NCBI RefSeq assembly: GCF_038562635.1
Contig: NZ_JBCFBO010000001.1
Span: forward strand, 1,528,643-1,592,642
Source of the DNA: Methanobacterium sp.
Lineage (GTDB): Archaea; Methanobacteriota; Methanobacteria; Methanobacteriales; Methanobacteriaceae
DNA length: 64,000 bases
Direction of reading: 5' to 3'
The position numbers and the translations under genes were made by a program. Of the stretch, positions 8,228 to 16,613 are shown piece by piece; the stretch's first letter is position 1; the number at the start of each line of letters is the position of its first letter. The notes under the pieces were generated by a model. The model saw nothing but the letters and a program-made list of their open reading frames with translations. It was not told the DNA's origin and ran no database searches.

Positions 8228-9052
8228 ATTAAACTGGAAGATATCGACTGGAACCAGATGTGGAAAGACATACAGGATCATGAAACCAATCATTCCCCCA
8301 ATGAAGGCGCAATAGAAGCCAGATGGGACAAAACTGCTGCACAATTTAGAAGGTGGATGGACGTAGATGACTACCCCCTGAAACTGATGCAGCGGGTGAA
8401 GTTAAAGGCAGAATGGTCCCTGCTTGATATCGGCTGCGGTGCTGGTGCAGTTTCAATACCTGCAGCAAAAAAAGCAGATAGAGTTACTGCACTGGATATT
8501 TCAAGTGAAATGCTGAAAATATTAAAGGAAGATGCTCAAAAAGAACACCTTTCCAATATAACATGCATGCACCGCTCCTGGACAGACATTGCAGTGGGAA
8601 AAGATATCGAACCCCATGATGTCGTGGTTGCATCCCGGTCCGTGGGGCGGGAGCCTGATATTCAAAGCGCCCTTGAGAAGATTGACAGCGCAGCGTCCGG
8701 ATATGTATATATTACCGTCTGGGGCGGTGGAGAACATGGGCACTGCAGAGGTGTCCCTGCAGCCCTTGGAAGACCTTACAGGGACACACAGGACCATGTA
8801 TATTTTTACAATATCCTATCCCAGATGGGCATACATGCCAATGTTGAACACCTGGAGTGCCACAGCCGCCTGATCTATAATGACCTCGATGAGGCCATGG
8901 AAAGCTGCAAAATTAGTCTTGGCCCTTTAAGTGAAAAAGAAGAAAAAACAGCAAGGGCTTATCTGGACAAAACATTGATAAGGCTTGAAAATGGGATGCT
9001 TGAAATGCCGGACAGTAGGCCTGTGTGGTCTCTGATCTGGTGGAAAAAATAA
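8228..9052 (+). CDS. Class I SAM-dependent methyltransferase (paralogue 3)
   Basis: The roughly 274-residue protein belongs to the same subfamily as 303 and 4343: EDIDWNQMWKDI at the N-terminus, LLDIGCGAGA (motif I), VTALDISSEML, DVVVASRSVG and PVWSLIWWKK at the end. The first ATG in frame (8258) would remove the conserved DWN segment. The start is therefore inferred at ATT 8228, exactly eight bases after GGAGG (8215-8219), with no in-frame ATG, GTG or TTG between. The next gene begins about 50 bases later. The substrate is unknown. Confidence 0.83.
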   Translation: MKLEDIDWNQMWKDIQDHETNHSPNEGAIEARWDKTAAQFRRWMDVDDYPLKLMQRVKLKAEWSLLDIGCGAGAVSIPAAKKADRVTALDISSEMLKILKEDAQKEHLSNITCMHRSWTDIAVGKDIEPHDVVVASRSVGREPDIQSALEKIDSAASGYVYITVWGGGEHGHCRGVPAALGRPYRDTQDHVYFYNILSQMGIHANVEHLECHSRLIYNDLDEAMESCKISLGPLSEKEEKTARAYLDKTLIRLENGMLEMPDSRPVWSLIWWKK

Positions 9053-9102
9053 ATTAAAAGATATAATAATTAAAAACAATATGATAACTGGAGGCGTTAT
9101 TT

Positions 9103-9525
9103 TTGAAAATAAGATGTGATTTCGTAACAAACAGCAGTTCAACAAGCTTTGTTTTAACTGCAAAAGAAGACATCATAGATGCCAACTTAAACCACTTTAA
9201 AAAAACAGACAAAATTGGACTTGTACAGCTATTAACATTTGTAAAGGATGAATTGAAAAAAACAGGCCACACAACCAAAATAAACGATGAAGACTACTAC
9301 TTCACCGTGAAAAAATTCAACATTGGAAAATCTGTCTTTTTAGACGACAGCATAAACCCTGATGAAATCTCAAGAACCGATTTCAGCGAGCTTTCCAATG
9401 AAGAGCTGTGGGACATCATAAACTGGATAGTTGTCAAAGGCCAAAGCCAGGACCTCTACGGTGTGGGAGCTACCCAGACAACCGATCCAAAATGCGACTG
9501 CGAAGAGGATGCGAGAGATCTTTAG
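9103..9525 (+). CDS. Small TNSSSTSF-motif protein, candidate radical SAM substrate
   Basis: The 140-residue acidic protein begins MKIRCDFVTNSSSTSFVLTA and ends KCDCEEDARDL. The N-terminal VTNSSS-x-SF motif is one I associate with small hypothetical proteins, but I know no assigned function. TTG 9103 is eight bases after GGAGG. The radical SAM gene begins at the very next base after its stop (TAG|ATG), which implies tight co-translation. Ser/Thr-rich N-terminus plus Cys5 and Cys131/133 are possible modification sites. It could instead be an accessory or recognition protein. Confidence 0.75.
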   Translation: MKIRCDFVTNSSSTSFVLTAKEDIIDANLNHFKKTDKIGLVQLLTFVKDELKKTGHTTKINDEDYYFTVKKFNIGKSVFLDDSINPDEISRTDFSELSNEELWDIINWIVVKGQSQDLYGVGATQTTDPKCDCEEDARDL

Positions 9526-10575
9526 ATGATACGAAAACACTTTGAAGGATACAACTTCGTGGGAATTCCTGAAACTGGAATTACCTTCAGGTGGGGTGCA
9601 GACTTTTCTGAAGACCCTCAAATGGCACCCTGGCCAGAACTTGCGGACATATCAATATCCAACTACTGTACAAACGGGTGCAGTTACTGTTACAGGAAAA
9701 GCAGTGAAGAAGGCAAATTCATGTCCCTTGAAGATTACCGTTTTGCCCTTCAGGAGCTTACAAGCGAAAAATACGGTAGTATCTTTCAAGTTGCACTTGG
9801 TGGTGGAGAACCCCTCCTCCATCCAGATTTTACAGAAATAATCAGGATAACAAGGGAAGAATTTGGAGTAATACCAAATTACACCACAAGCGGCAAGTTC
9901 TTCAATCCAGAAAATATTGAAGCGACCAGGGACTACTGCGGGGCTGTGGCCATATCATGGGACCCCTACAGGGACCTGTCCACTGAAGAGCTTTCAGAAA
10001 TTGGGTCTTGCTTAAAAGATAATGGTATCCTTGCAAATATCCACTACGTGATCTCAGAGGCCACCATAAATGATGCTGTAGACCTTTTAAATGGGAATTA
10101 TGATGAATACATTAAGGACTTCAATTCAGTTATATTTCTGACCTATAAGCCCACAGGAAGGGCTGAAAACAGCGGAAGTATAAAATCTGCAGGCGCTCTA
10201 AGAACGTTCCTTGATCTTGTAGATGGCCCTGTTACCAGCGTAAAAATAGGCTTTGATGCCTGTTTTGTCCCAGTCCTGATGAAAGCTACAGGCATAAATG
10301 TAGACCTGATAGACAGCTGCGAATGCGGGTTCTTTTCAGTTTATATCGATGAAAATCTGGACGTAACACCCTGTTCATTCTGCAACAGCAGCAGTTACCA
10401 CTACAATTTAAAACAGTTCAGTTTTGAAGAGATATGGGAAAGCAAATTTTCAGACTACAGGGATTACATAGATACCAGCTGCAAATCAGACTGTGTCGAA
10501 TGCGATAAAATCTCAGGGTGCAGGGGCAAATGCCCCTTCTTTGATGATCTCTTTTTATGCGGTTTGATTAAGTAG
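9526..10575 (+). CDS. Radical SAM/SPASM protein
   Basis: The 349-residue protein has the radical SAM [4Fe-4S] motif C48-x3-C52-x2-C55 (YCTNGCSYCYR), a GGGEP motif at 92-96 and a cysteine-rich C-terminus from about residue 268 (CECGFF, PCSFCNSS, CKSDCVECDKISGCRGKCPF) typical of SPASM/Twitch auxiliary clusters. SPASM enzymes commonly modify peptides or build cofactors. The gene abuts the small protein at 9103. No transporter or protease is adjacent, so if this is a RiPP-like system the product may act inside the cell. The 11-bp inverted repeat at 10605 follows it. Confidence 0.88.
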   Translation: MIRKHFEGYNFVGIPETGITFRWGADFSEDPQMAPWPELADISISNYCTNGCSYCYRKSSEEGKFMSLEDYRFALQELTSEKYGSIFQVALGGGEPLLHPDFTEIIRITREEFGVIPNYTTSGKFFNPENIEATRDYCGAVAISWDPYRDLSTEELSEIGSCLKDNGILANIHYVISEATINDAVDLLNGNYDEYIKDFNSVIFLTYKPTGRAENSGSIKSAGALRTFLDLVDGPVTSVKIGFDACFVPVLMKATGINVDLIDSCECGFFSVYIDENLDVTPCSFCNSSSYHYNLKQFSFEEIWESKFSDYRDYIDTSCKSDCVECDKISGCRGKCPFFDDLFLCGLIK

Positions 10576-10604
10576 ATAAATGCTTTATTTAAATATACTT
10601 TCAA

Positions 10605-10649
10605 AGTAACATGTGAACAAAATTTATTTTAAAAATAACACATGTTACT
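10605..10649. repeat. 11-bp perfect inverted repeat after the radical SAM gene
   Basis: AGTAACATGTG (10605-10615) and CACATGTTACT (10639-10649) flank 23 AT-rich bases, followed by CTATTTTTGTTTTTT. It can be a terminator for 9526. The half site GTAACAT also resembles regulator-type half sites, so an operator role remains open. Confidence 0.55.
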
Positions 10650-11123
10650 ACTATTTTTGTTTTTTAAACCTAATTAAAAAGGTTTTTTTATATTTTTCCT
10701 CGCTTTAAATGGTTAAACACCCACATATACATTAATAACGTCTAATACTGGATTTTAACTTTGAATGTGTTTTTTCAGTATTATGCCAGAATAAACTGGC
10801 CTCCCCCAATCATATAAAGGTAGTAACCAACTAAAATCTGTAATACTATTCTCATTAATAAACTTAATTAAGTAATAACGATTTATTCAACGATTTTTAG
10901 TAATACTAACATATAAAATTCCTGTGAATTTAGTAATATCCTTTTATAAAAAAGTATTTATATTAAAATTACATTATTCAACTTATCTTAAGTTTAATAT
11001 GTATAGTATTACAATAATAATGTTTTTAATATTAAAAGTATTATTTTAGCAGTATTTGTACATATCAACAGCAGTAATTAGAAAATATTGCTCAAATAAC
11101 TTGAGTTTATCCTAAAAAAGGAT
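10650..11123 (+). promoter_or_regulatory. Long AT-rich leader with repeated AGTAATA/TATTACT half sites
   Basis: No coding sequence is visible. The stretch carries many copies of AGTAATA or its complement, including near 10871, 10899 (TAGTAATACTAA), 10931 (TAGTAATATC), 11005 (TAGTATTAC) and 11037 (AAGTATTATT). They precede the Opp/Nik-type importer and could be binding sites of its regulator, for example a NikR-like protein. The regulator identity is inference. Confidence 0.4.
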
Positions 11124-11250
11124 AAGGAGGCGTTTTAAATTAAAAAAAATCGATCGTATCTAATTATAGGAATGATAGTTGCAATTTTAATAATTTTTGC
11201 GGCCGCCATGACATTCAGCTCCACGTCCAGAGCTGCTGACGAACTAGTAG
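11124..11250 (+). repeat. 127-bp direct repeat, copy 1 (RBS plus signal peptide of binding protein 1)
   Basis: Identical to 12920-13046 except for one base (GCC versus ACC before an internal ATG). It covers the ribosome binding site, the putative ATT start and the whole signal peptide, whereas the mature proteins downstream are clearly diverged. Confidence 0.9.
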
Positions 11251-12761
11251 CCGCGGTAGGAACACATTCTGGAGAACCTGAAGGCGGTTTTGACCCCATT
11301 AATGGATGGGCAGTTGGAAAAGAACCACTCATTCAAAGTACTCTTTTTAAAAGAGATAATACATCCATGGTCAACGATTTAGCCACCAATTATTCTGTTA
11401 GTAGCGACGGGCTGACGTGGACAGTTAAAATAAGAGATGATGTTAAATTCACTGATGGTGTACCCTTAACAGCAAAAGATATTGCATTTACATATAATAC
11501 AGCAGCTAATGGCAGTGGAGGAATGGATTTATCCATGTTAGAAAGTGCTAAGGCATTGGATAATGCTACAATTCAGTTTAAACTAAATGATCCTCAATCA
11601 ACCTTTATTTATAAACTTGCAGGGCTGGGGATTGTTCCAGAACATGCTTATAACAATGAAACATATGGTCAAAATCCAATAGGCTCTGGTCCATACAAAT
11701 TTGTGCAGTGGAATAAAGGCCAGCAAGTGATACTTGAAAGGAATGATGAATATTATGGCCAAAAACCATACTTTAAACAGGTAACTATCCTGTTCACTAC
11801 TGCAGATACAGCTTTTGCTGCAGCTAAGGCAGGACAAGTAGATATCGCAGAAATCCCTACTTCCTATGCAAACCAAACAGTAAATGGTATGAAAATATTG
11901 AAAATCGATTCTTTTGATGCCAGAGGAATCAGTTTCCCAGTACAGGAAGATACAGGCAAAAAAACTGAAGATAACTATACCATTGGAAACAATGTGACCA
12001 CGGATGCTGCCATTAGGAAAGCCTTAAATGTTGGAATTGACAGGCAGGCATTAATCAGCGGGGCATTAAATGGACAAGGCGAAGAAGAATTCACAGGCGT
12101 AGATAAGCTACCCTTTGGAAATAAAGAAGCTATTTTTGAAGATGGAAATATAACTGAAGCCAAAAATATTTTGTCTTCAGGGGGCTGGAAAGACACTGAT
12201 GGCGATGGTATCCTGGAAAAAAATGGAACCAAAGCAGAATTTACCCTTATATACCCATCTGACAGGCAGGAAAGGCAGGCATTAGCTGTTGCAGTAAGTG
12301 AACAGGCAGAAAAACTGGGCATAAAAATAAATGTGGAAGGTAAAAGCTGGGATGCAATTGACACATTAGCATACTCAACCCCCGTAGTTTGGGGTTATGG
12401 GTCTATAGATCCAACTGATGTGTATTTAAGATATTACAGTACCCGTTCAGGTAGTGGATCATCTAGTAAATACAATAATGTGATATTCTATAACAATTCT
12501 GCTGTAGATAAAAATTTAAGAAGTGCCATGACATCTCTTAATCAAAATACCAGTAATAAATACTGTAAATTAGCTGCATGGGATGGAACAACAGGATATT
12601 CCCAAAAAGGTGATGCCACATGGTTATGGATGGCAACTCTTAAATATCTGTACGTCGTCGATGATGATTTAGATATTGGAACTCCTGGAATCCAGCCCCA
12701 TGGTGCAGATATCTTCAACAACATATACGAATGGAAACGTACAGGAAATCAAACCAGCTGA
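11139..12761 (+). CDS. Nickel/peptide-type ABC substrate-binding protein 1 (SBP family 5)
   Basis: The protein has about 540 residues. From ATT 11139 it begins with a complete signal peptide (KKNRSYLIIGMIVAILIIF, then SSTSRAADE), eight bases after GGAGG; starting at ATG 11172 would lose the charged n-region. The mature part is SBP_bac_5 (DppA/OppA/NikA): LIQSTLFKRD, LATNYSVSSDGLTWTVKIRD, PLTAKDIAFTYN, PIGSGPYKFVQWNKGQ and a C-terminal GWKDTDGDGILEKNG. It is followed by a paralogue and a full set of permeases and ATPases. Family members bind nickel complexes, heme, metallophores or peptides; a metal complex fits the surroundings. Confidence 0.88.
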   Translation: MKKNRSYLIIGMIVAILIIFAAAMTFSSTSRAADELVAAVGTHSGEPEGGFDPINGWAVGKEPLIQSTLFKRDNTSMVNDLATNYSVSSDGLTWTVKIRDDVKFTDGVPLTAKDIAFTYNTAANGSGGMDLSMLESAKALDNATIQFKLNDPQSTFIYKLAGLGIVPEHAYNNETYGQNPIGSGPYKFVQWNKGQQVILERNDEYYGQKPYFKQVTILFTTADTAFAAAKAGQVDIAEIPTSYANQTVNGMKILKIDSFDARGISFPVQEDTGKKTEDNYTIGNNVTTDAAIRKALNVGIDRQALISGALNGQGEEEFTGVDKLPFGNKEAIFEDGNITEAKNILSSGGWKDTDGDGILEKNGTKAEFTLIYPSDRQERQALAVAVSEQAEKLGIKINVEGKSWDAIDTLAYSTPVVWGYGSIDPTDVYLRYYSTRSGSGSSSKYNNVIFYNNSAVDKNLRSAMTSLNQNTSNKYCKLAAWDGTTGYSQKGDATWLWMATLKYLYVVDDDLDIGTPGIQPHGADIFNNIYEWKRTGNQTS

Positions 12762-12814
12762 AAGTGTGATAAAACAGTGAAATAATCTGTATTTATTTAT
12801 AAAATTGAAATGGA

Positions 12815-12842
12815 CACTGGATATATGAAAATATATTCAGTG
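12815..12842 (+). terminator. Hairpin between the two binding-protein genes
   Basis: CACTGGATATAT and ATATATTCAGTG form a 12-bp stem with one wobble pair and a GAAA loop, followed by ATTTCTATTTTT. It may be a partial terminator or an mRNA end protecting the first gene. Confidence 0.5.
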
Positions 12843-12919
12843 ATTTCTATTTTTAATTAAATTCACTAAAAAGCAGATAAAAACCTTATTTAGTCATCCG
12901 AACGTTGAACAAATAAACA

Positions 12920-13046
12920 AAGGAGGCGTTTTAAATTAAAAAAAATCGATCGTATCTAATTATAGGAATGATAGTTGCAATTTTAATAATTTTTGCGGCC
13001 ACCATGACATTCAGCTCCACGTCCAGAGCTGCTGACGAACTAGTAG
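12920..13046 (+). repeat. 127-bp direct repeat, copy 2 (RBS plus signal peptide of binding protein 2)
   Basis: Second copy of the near-identical block at 11124-11250, offset by 1796 bases. Such sharp conservation beside diverged coding sequence suggests recent gene conversion or selection on the initiation region. Confidence 0.9.
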
Positions 13047-14554
13047 TAAGTTATGTTTATAATTCTGAACCAAGTCAAGGTTTTGACTCCCTTCATGACT
13101 GGGGATGTGGAGATGTAAACCGGGAACCATTAATACAAAGTACATTATTTAAAACAGGAGCAGATGGTAATTTAACAAATGACTTAGCCACAAATTATTC
13201 AGTTAGCTCTGATGGGTTGACATGGACTGTAAATATAAGGAAAAGCGTTAAATTTTCTGATAATACAAGTTTAACAGCAAAAGATGTGGCATTCACCTTT
13301 AATGAAGCAAAAGTAAGTAATTCTAAACTTGATATGACCAACCTGAAAAATGCTACTGCCGTAGATAACAATACTGTAGTTTTTAAACTTAATAAAACGG
13401 ATTCCACATTTATTTGGAAATTAAGATATCTTGGAATTGTCCCAGAAGCCAGTTATAACAATGAAACATACGGAGAACATCCAATAGGTTCAGGACCATA
13501 CAAATTAGTGCAATGGGACAAAGGACAACAGGCAATATTTGAATATAACGAGAATTATTATGGTAAAGAACCTTACTTTAAGAAAATAACCATATTATTT
13601 TCAAAACCAGATTCTAGTTTGGCCGCAGTCAAAACTGGACAATCAGATATTGGAGAAGTTGATGTAATTAATGCAGATCAAAATGTAGACGGATACAGAC
13701 TTGTAAATCTCTCAGCAGGAATGGCACATGGAATATCTTTCCCCATGATAAATGACACCGGTGAAAAAACAGAAGCGGGAAAAATCATAGGTAACAATGT
13801 AACTTCAGATTTAGCAATAAGAAAAGCACTGAATATTGCACTAAATAGATCCAAAATAGTTAAAGAAGTATTTAAAGGTTATGGGGCAGTTGAATATACT
13901 GGGGTAGACCAGCAGGATTATGGAAATCCAGATGCCAAAATAAATGATTCAAATATTGAAGCTGCTAAAAAAATACTGGAAAACGGCGGATGGAAAGATA
14001 CAGACGGTGATGGAATACTGGAAAAAAATGGGCAAAATGCATCATTTAAACTGTATTATTATTCAAATGATCAAACAAGACAATCGCTGGCAACCGTTGT
14101 GGCCGAACAAGCCCAAAAGATAGGAATAAACATAGAACTTGTCGGTGCGGACTGGGATACCATATATGCAAACCAGTACAATTCAGCTTGTTTATACCGA
14201 CAAGGTGCTCCAAATCCATATTACTCAGTATACTCACAATACCACAGTAAAACACTTGATGACAATTATTTAAATCCAGGAGCATACAACAGCTCGATTG
14301 TTGATAATTACTTAGACAATGCTTTAAGCAGTCAAAATTTAAGCCACGCCAATAAATTATGGCAAAAAGCTGCTTATGACGGAAATACTGGTTTTGGACC
14401 TGCAGGAGACGCCCCCTGGTTATGGATAGCTACAGTAGACTCCCTATACCAGGTCAAAGACAATATAGACATAGGAACTCCTCCAAAAGGGCGTGGTACT
14501 GACCTGTTTATAAATGTTCTAGATTGGAAACGCACAGGTGGGACAAGTAGCTAA
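12935..14554 (+). CDS. Nickel/peptide-type ABC substrate-binding protein 2 (SBP family 5)
   Basis: This roughly 539-residue tandem paralogue of 11139 has the same signal peptide, then SBP_bac_5 features: EPLIQSTLFKTG, LATNYSVSSDGLTWTVNIR, SLTAKDVAFTFN, HPIGSGPYKLVQWDKGQ and DTDGDGILEKNG. The ligand-contacting middle and C-terminal parts differ strongly from copy 1, so the two proteins probably present different ligands to one importer. The start is inferred at ATT 12935, eight bases after GGAGG. ATG 12968 would truncate the signal sequence. Confidence 0.88.
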   Translation: MKKNRSYLIIGMIVAILIIFAATMTFSSTSRAADELVVSYVYNSEPSQGFDSLHDWGCGDVNREPLIQSTLFKTGADGNLTNDLATNYSVSSDGLTWTVNIRKSVKFSDNTSLTAKDVAFTFNEAKVSNSKLDMTNLKNATAVDNNTVVFKLNKTDSTFIWKLRYLGIVPEASYNNETYGEHPIGSGPYKLVQWDKGQQAIFEYNENYYGKEPYFKKITILFSKPDSSLAAVKTGQSDIGEVDVINADQNVDGYRLVNLSAGMAHGISFPMINDTGEKTEAGKIIGNNVTSDLAIRKALNIALNRSKIVKEVFKGYGAVEYTGVDQQDYGNPDAKINDSNIEAAKKILENGGWKDTDGDGILEKNGQNASFKLYYYSNDQTRQSLATVVAEQAQKIGINIELVGADWDTIYANQYNSACLYRQGAPNPYYSVYSQYHSKTLDDNYLNPGAYNSSIVDNYLDNALSSQNLSHANKLWQKAAYDGNTGFGPAGDAPWLWIATVDSLYQVKDNIDIGTPPKGRGTDLFINVLDWKRTGGTSS

Positions 14555-14674
14555 GACGGATAAAACTAACTGAATTTGTTTATCAAGAAATTTACTGCAT
14601 AAACATGGAAATATAAAAATTTTCATTTTTACTCATTTATTTCCAAGCAAATTCACCAATGGAGGAAAGATAAG

Positions 14675-15691
14675 GTGAAAACTGAAAAATTATTGAGATT
14701 TAGTGGGTATGAAAAATTACTGGATTTTATTGGGAAAAAAACCATCAAGTTAATTTTCCTTTTAATTGTGGTATGTCTTGCTAGTTTTTGGCTTGTTGAA
14801 CAGTCACCCATAGATCCCGTAAGGGCATACATCGGAGAAATGTCGATAACTCAAGAGAAAAAAGTCCAACTTGAAGAATACTGGGGCGTTAACACACCTC
14901 CCCAAGAAAAATTATTAAATTGGGCAGGAAATATCATGAAAGGGAATTTTGGAACTTCACTGATCTATAGAATACCTGTTTTTGACGTGATTAAAGAGAG
15001 ATTTACGGCGTCTTTAATCTTAATGGCAACTTCATGGATAATTTCAGGAATTTTAGGATTTATTTTAGGAATAATTGCGGGAATGAAACGTGGAACGTGG
15101 ATAGATAAAATAATAAAAATCTATTGCTACATTTTAGCTGCTACCCCCACATTCTGGCTAGCGTTAATTCTATTAATGGTATTTTCAGTATATTTAGGGT
15201 GGTTCCCCATAGGATTAAGTGTACCCATAGGAGTTACAGCAAACAATGTGACATTTCTGGACTGGCTGCATCATTTAATCCTTCCTGCACTAGCTTTAAG
15301 TTTACTTGGAGTTGCCCAGATTGCAATGTTTACCAGAGAAAAATTAACAGAAGTTTTATCAAGCGACTATGTATTATTTGCAAAAGCAAGGGGTGAAAAA
15401 GGATTAAATCTTGTACTGAGGCATGGAGTTAGAAATGTTGCGCTTCCAGCCATTACATTACAGTTTTTAGGGTTCAGCGAATTGTTTGGAGGGGCAATTC
15501 TTGTTGAACAGGTATTTTCATACCCTGGAATTGGGCAAGCTGCAGTAGCAGCAGGATTACGGTCTGATGTGCCCCTCCTTTTAGGAATAGTTCTTGTCAG
15601 TGCATTGTTTGTCTTCTTTGGAAATACAATGGCAGACCTCATATATGAATTCGTCGATCCTAGGATTAAACAACAGGAGGCAGCGTCATGA
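14675..15691 (+). CDS. Opp/Nik-type ABC permease subunit (DppB/NikB-like)
   Basis: The 338-residue membrane protein has an N-terminal membrane helix (LIFLLIVVCLASFWLVEQSPIDPV) and the conserved start-of-core region (YWGVNTPPQEKLLNWAGNIMKGNFGTS), followed by about five more helices. The EAA loop reads DYVLFAKARGEKGLNLVLRHGVRNVALPA. GTG 14675 follows GGAGGAAAG. The second permease gene overlaps its stop by four bases (ATGA). It forms the translocation pore with the protein at 15688. Confidence 0.9.
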   Translation: MKTEKLLRFSGYEKLLDFIGKKTIKLIFLLIVVCLASFWLVEQSPIDPVRAYIGEMSITQEKKVQLEEYWGVNTPPQEKLLNWAGNIMKGNFGTSLIYRIPVFDVIKERFTASLILMATSWIISGILGFILGIIAGMKRGTWIDKIIKIYCYILAATPTFWLALILLMVFSVYLGWFPIGLSVPIGVTANNVTFLDWLHHLILPALALSLLGVAQIAMFTREKLTEVLSSDYVLFAKARGEKGLNLVLRHGVRNVALPAITLQFLGFSELFGGAILVEQVFSYPGIGQAAVAAGLRSDVPLLLGIVLVSALFVFFGNTMADLIYEFVDPRIKQQEAAS

Positions 15692-16539
15692 ATACCCGTG
15701 TAACACATAAAGGAGTATTCTTTGGGTTGAATTTAAGACAAAAGACTATTTTAATAATAGGCTTTACATCACTTTTATTAATTGCAATTGTGATTTCTAG
15801 CGTGGTTTTAGGTAGTGAATCTTTACCAACCAATTTCGGCTCTAAAAACCTTGCTCCCTCCATCGAACATCCATTTGGGACAGATTGGATGGGTAGAGAC
15901 ATGTTTACAAGGACACTCGAAGGGCTGGGTTTAAGTATAATAATCGGAGCTGTTGCTTCCACTCTCAGTACCATACTGGCTATAATTTTAGGACTGCTTT
16001 CAAGTGTAGGAAAAAAAACAGATTCCCTTGTATCATGGTTAGTGGATTTATGCCTTTCCATCCCACATATCCTTTTAATAATCCTCATTTCCATCGGATT
16101 AGGAGGAGGGGCAATGGGAGTTATTGTTGGAGTTGCATTAACCCACTGGACAAGCTTAACAAGAGTTATAAGGGCAGAAATTAAGCAACTTAAAACTCAA
16201 GAATATATTCACATCTCCGGAAACTTTGGTAAATCAAAGTGGTGGATAGCTACAAAACATATAATGCCTCACATAATCCCCCAAATAATATTGGGAACTA
16301 TTTTAATGTTTCCACACGCGATTCTACACGAAGCCTCAGTCACTTTTTTAGGTTTTGGGCTTTCACCGCACCAGCCAGCAATTGGTATCATTTTATCAGA
16401 GTCCATGAAGTACCTGTCAGCAGGGTACTGGTGGCTTGCATTCTTCCCAGGATTAGCACTGCTAATTGTAGTCCTTGTATTTGACATGATAGGGGATAAT
16501 TTAGGAAAACTAATAGATCCTAAGAGTGCTCACGAATGA
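15688..16539 (+). CDS. Opp/Nik-type ABC permease subunit (DppC/NikC-like)
   Basis: This 283-residue protein has an N-terminal helix (TILIIGFTSLLLIAIVISSVV), the family signature HPFGTDWMGRDMFTRTLEG near residue 63, and an EAA-type loop (THWTSLTRVIRAEIKQLKTQEYIHISGNFGKSKWWIATKHIMPH). ATG overlaps the preceding TGA, indicating coupled translation and a heterodimeric pore. The GTD-MGRD motif is characteristic of the DppC/NikC branch. Confidence 0.9.
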   Translation: MNTRVTHKGVFFGLNLRQKTILIIGFTSLLLIAIVISSVVLGSESLPTNFGSKNLAPSIEHPFGTDWMGRDMFTRTLEGLGLSIIIGAVASTLSTILAIILGLLSSVGKKTDSLVSWLVDLCLSIPHILLIILISIGLGGGAMGVIVGVALTHWTSLTRVIRAEIKQLKTQEYIHISGNFGKSKWWIATKHIMPHIIPQIILGTILMFPHAILHEASVTFLGFGLSPHQPAIGIILSESMKYLSAGYWWLAFFPGLALLIVVLVFDMIGDNLGKLIDPKSAHE

Positions 16540-16613
16540 ACCGTGTGTTAAACCGCTATAAAATCTGTACAATTATAATAATTTAACTGTAAATGTTAAA
16601 AAGGTGTGAAATT

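Noticed and set aside
8589..8873. Second forward frame inside methyltransferase 3
   Set aside because: It overlaps a clear methyltransferase core in another frame and has no ribosome binding site.
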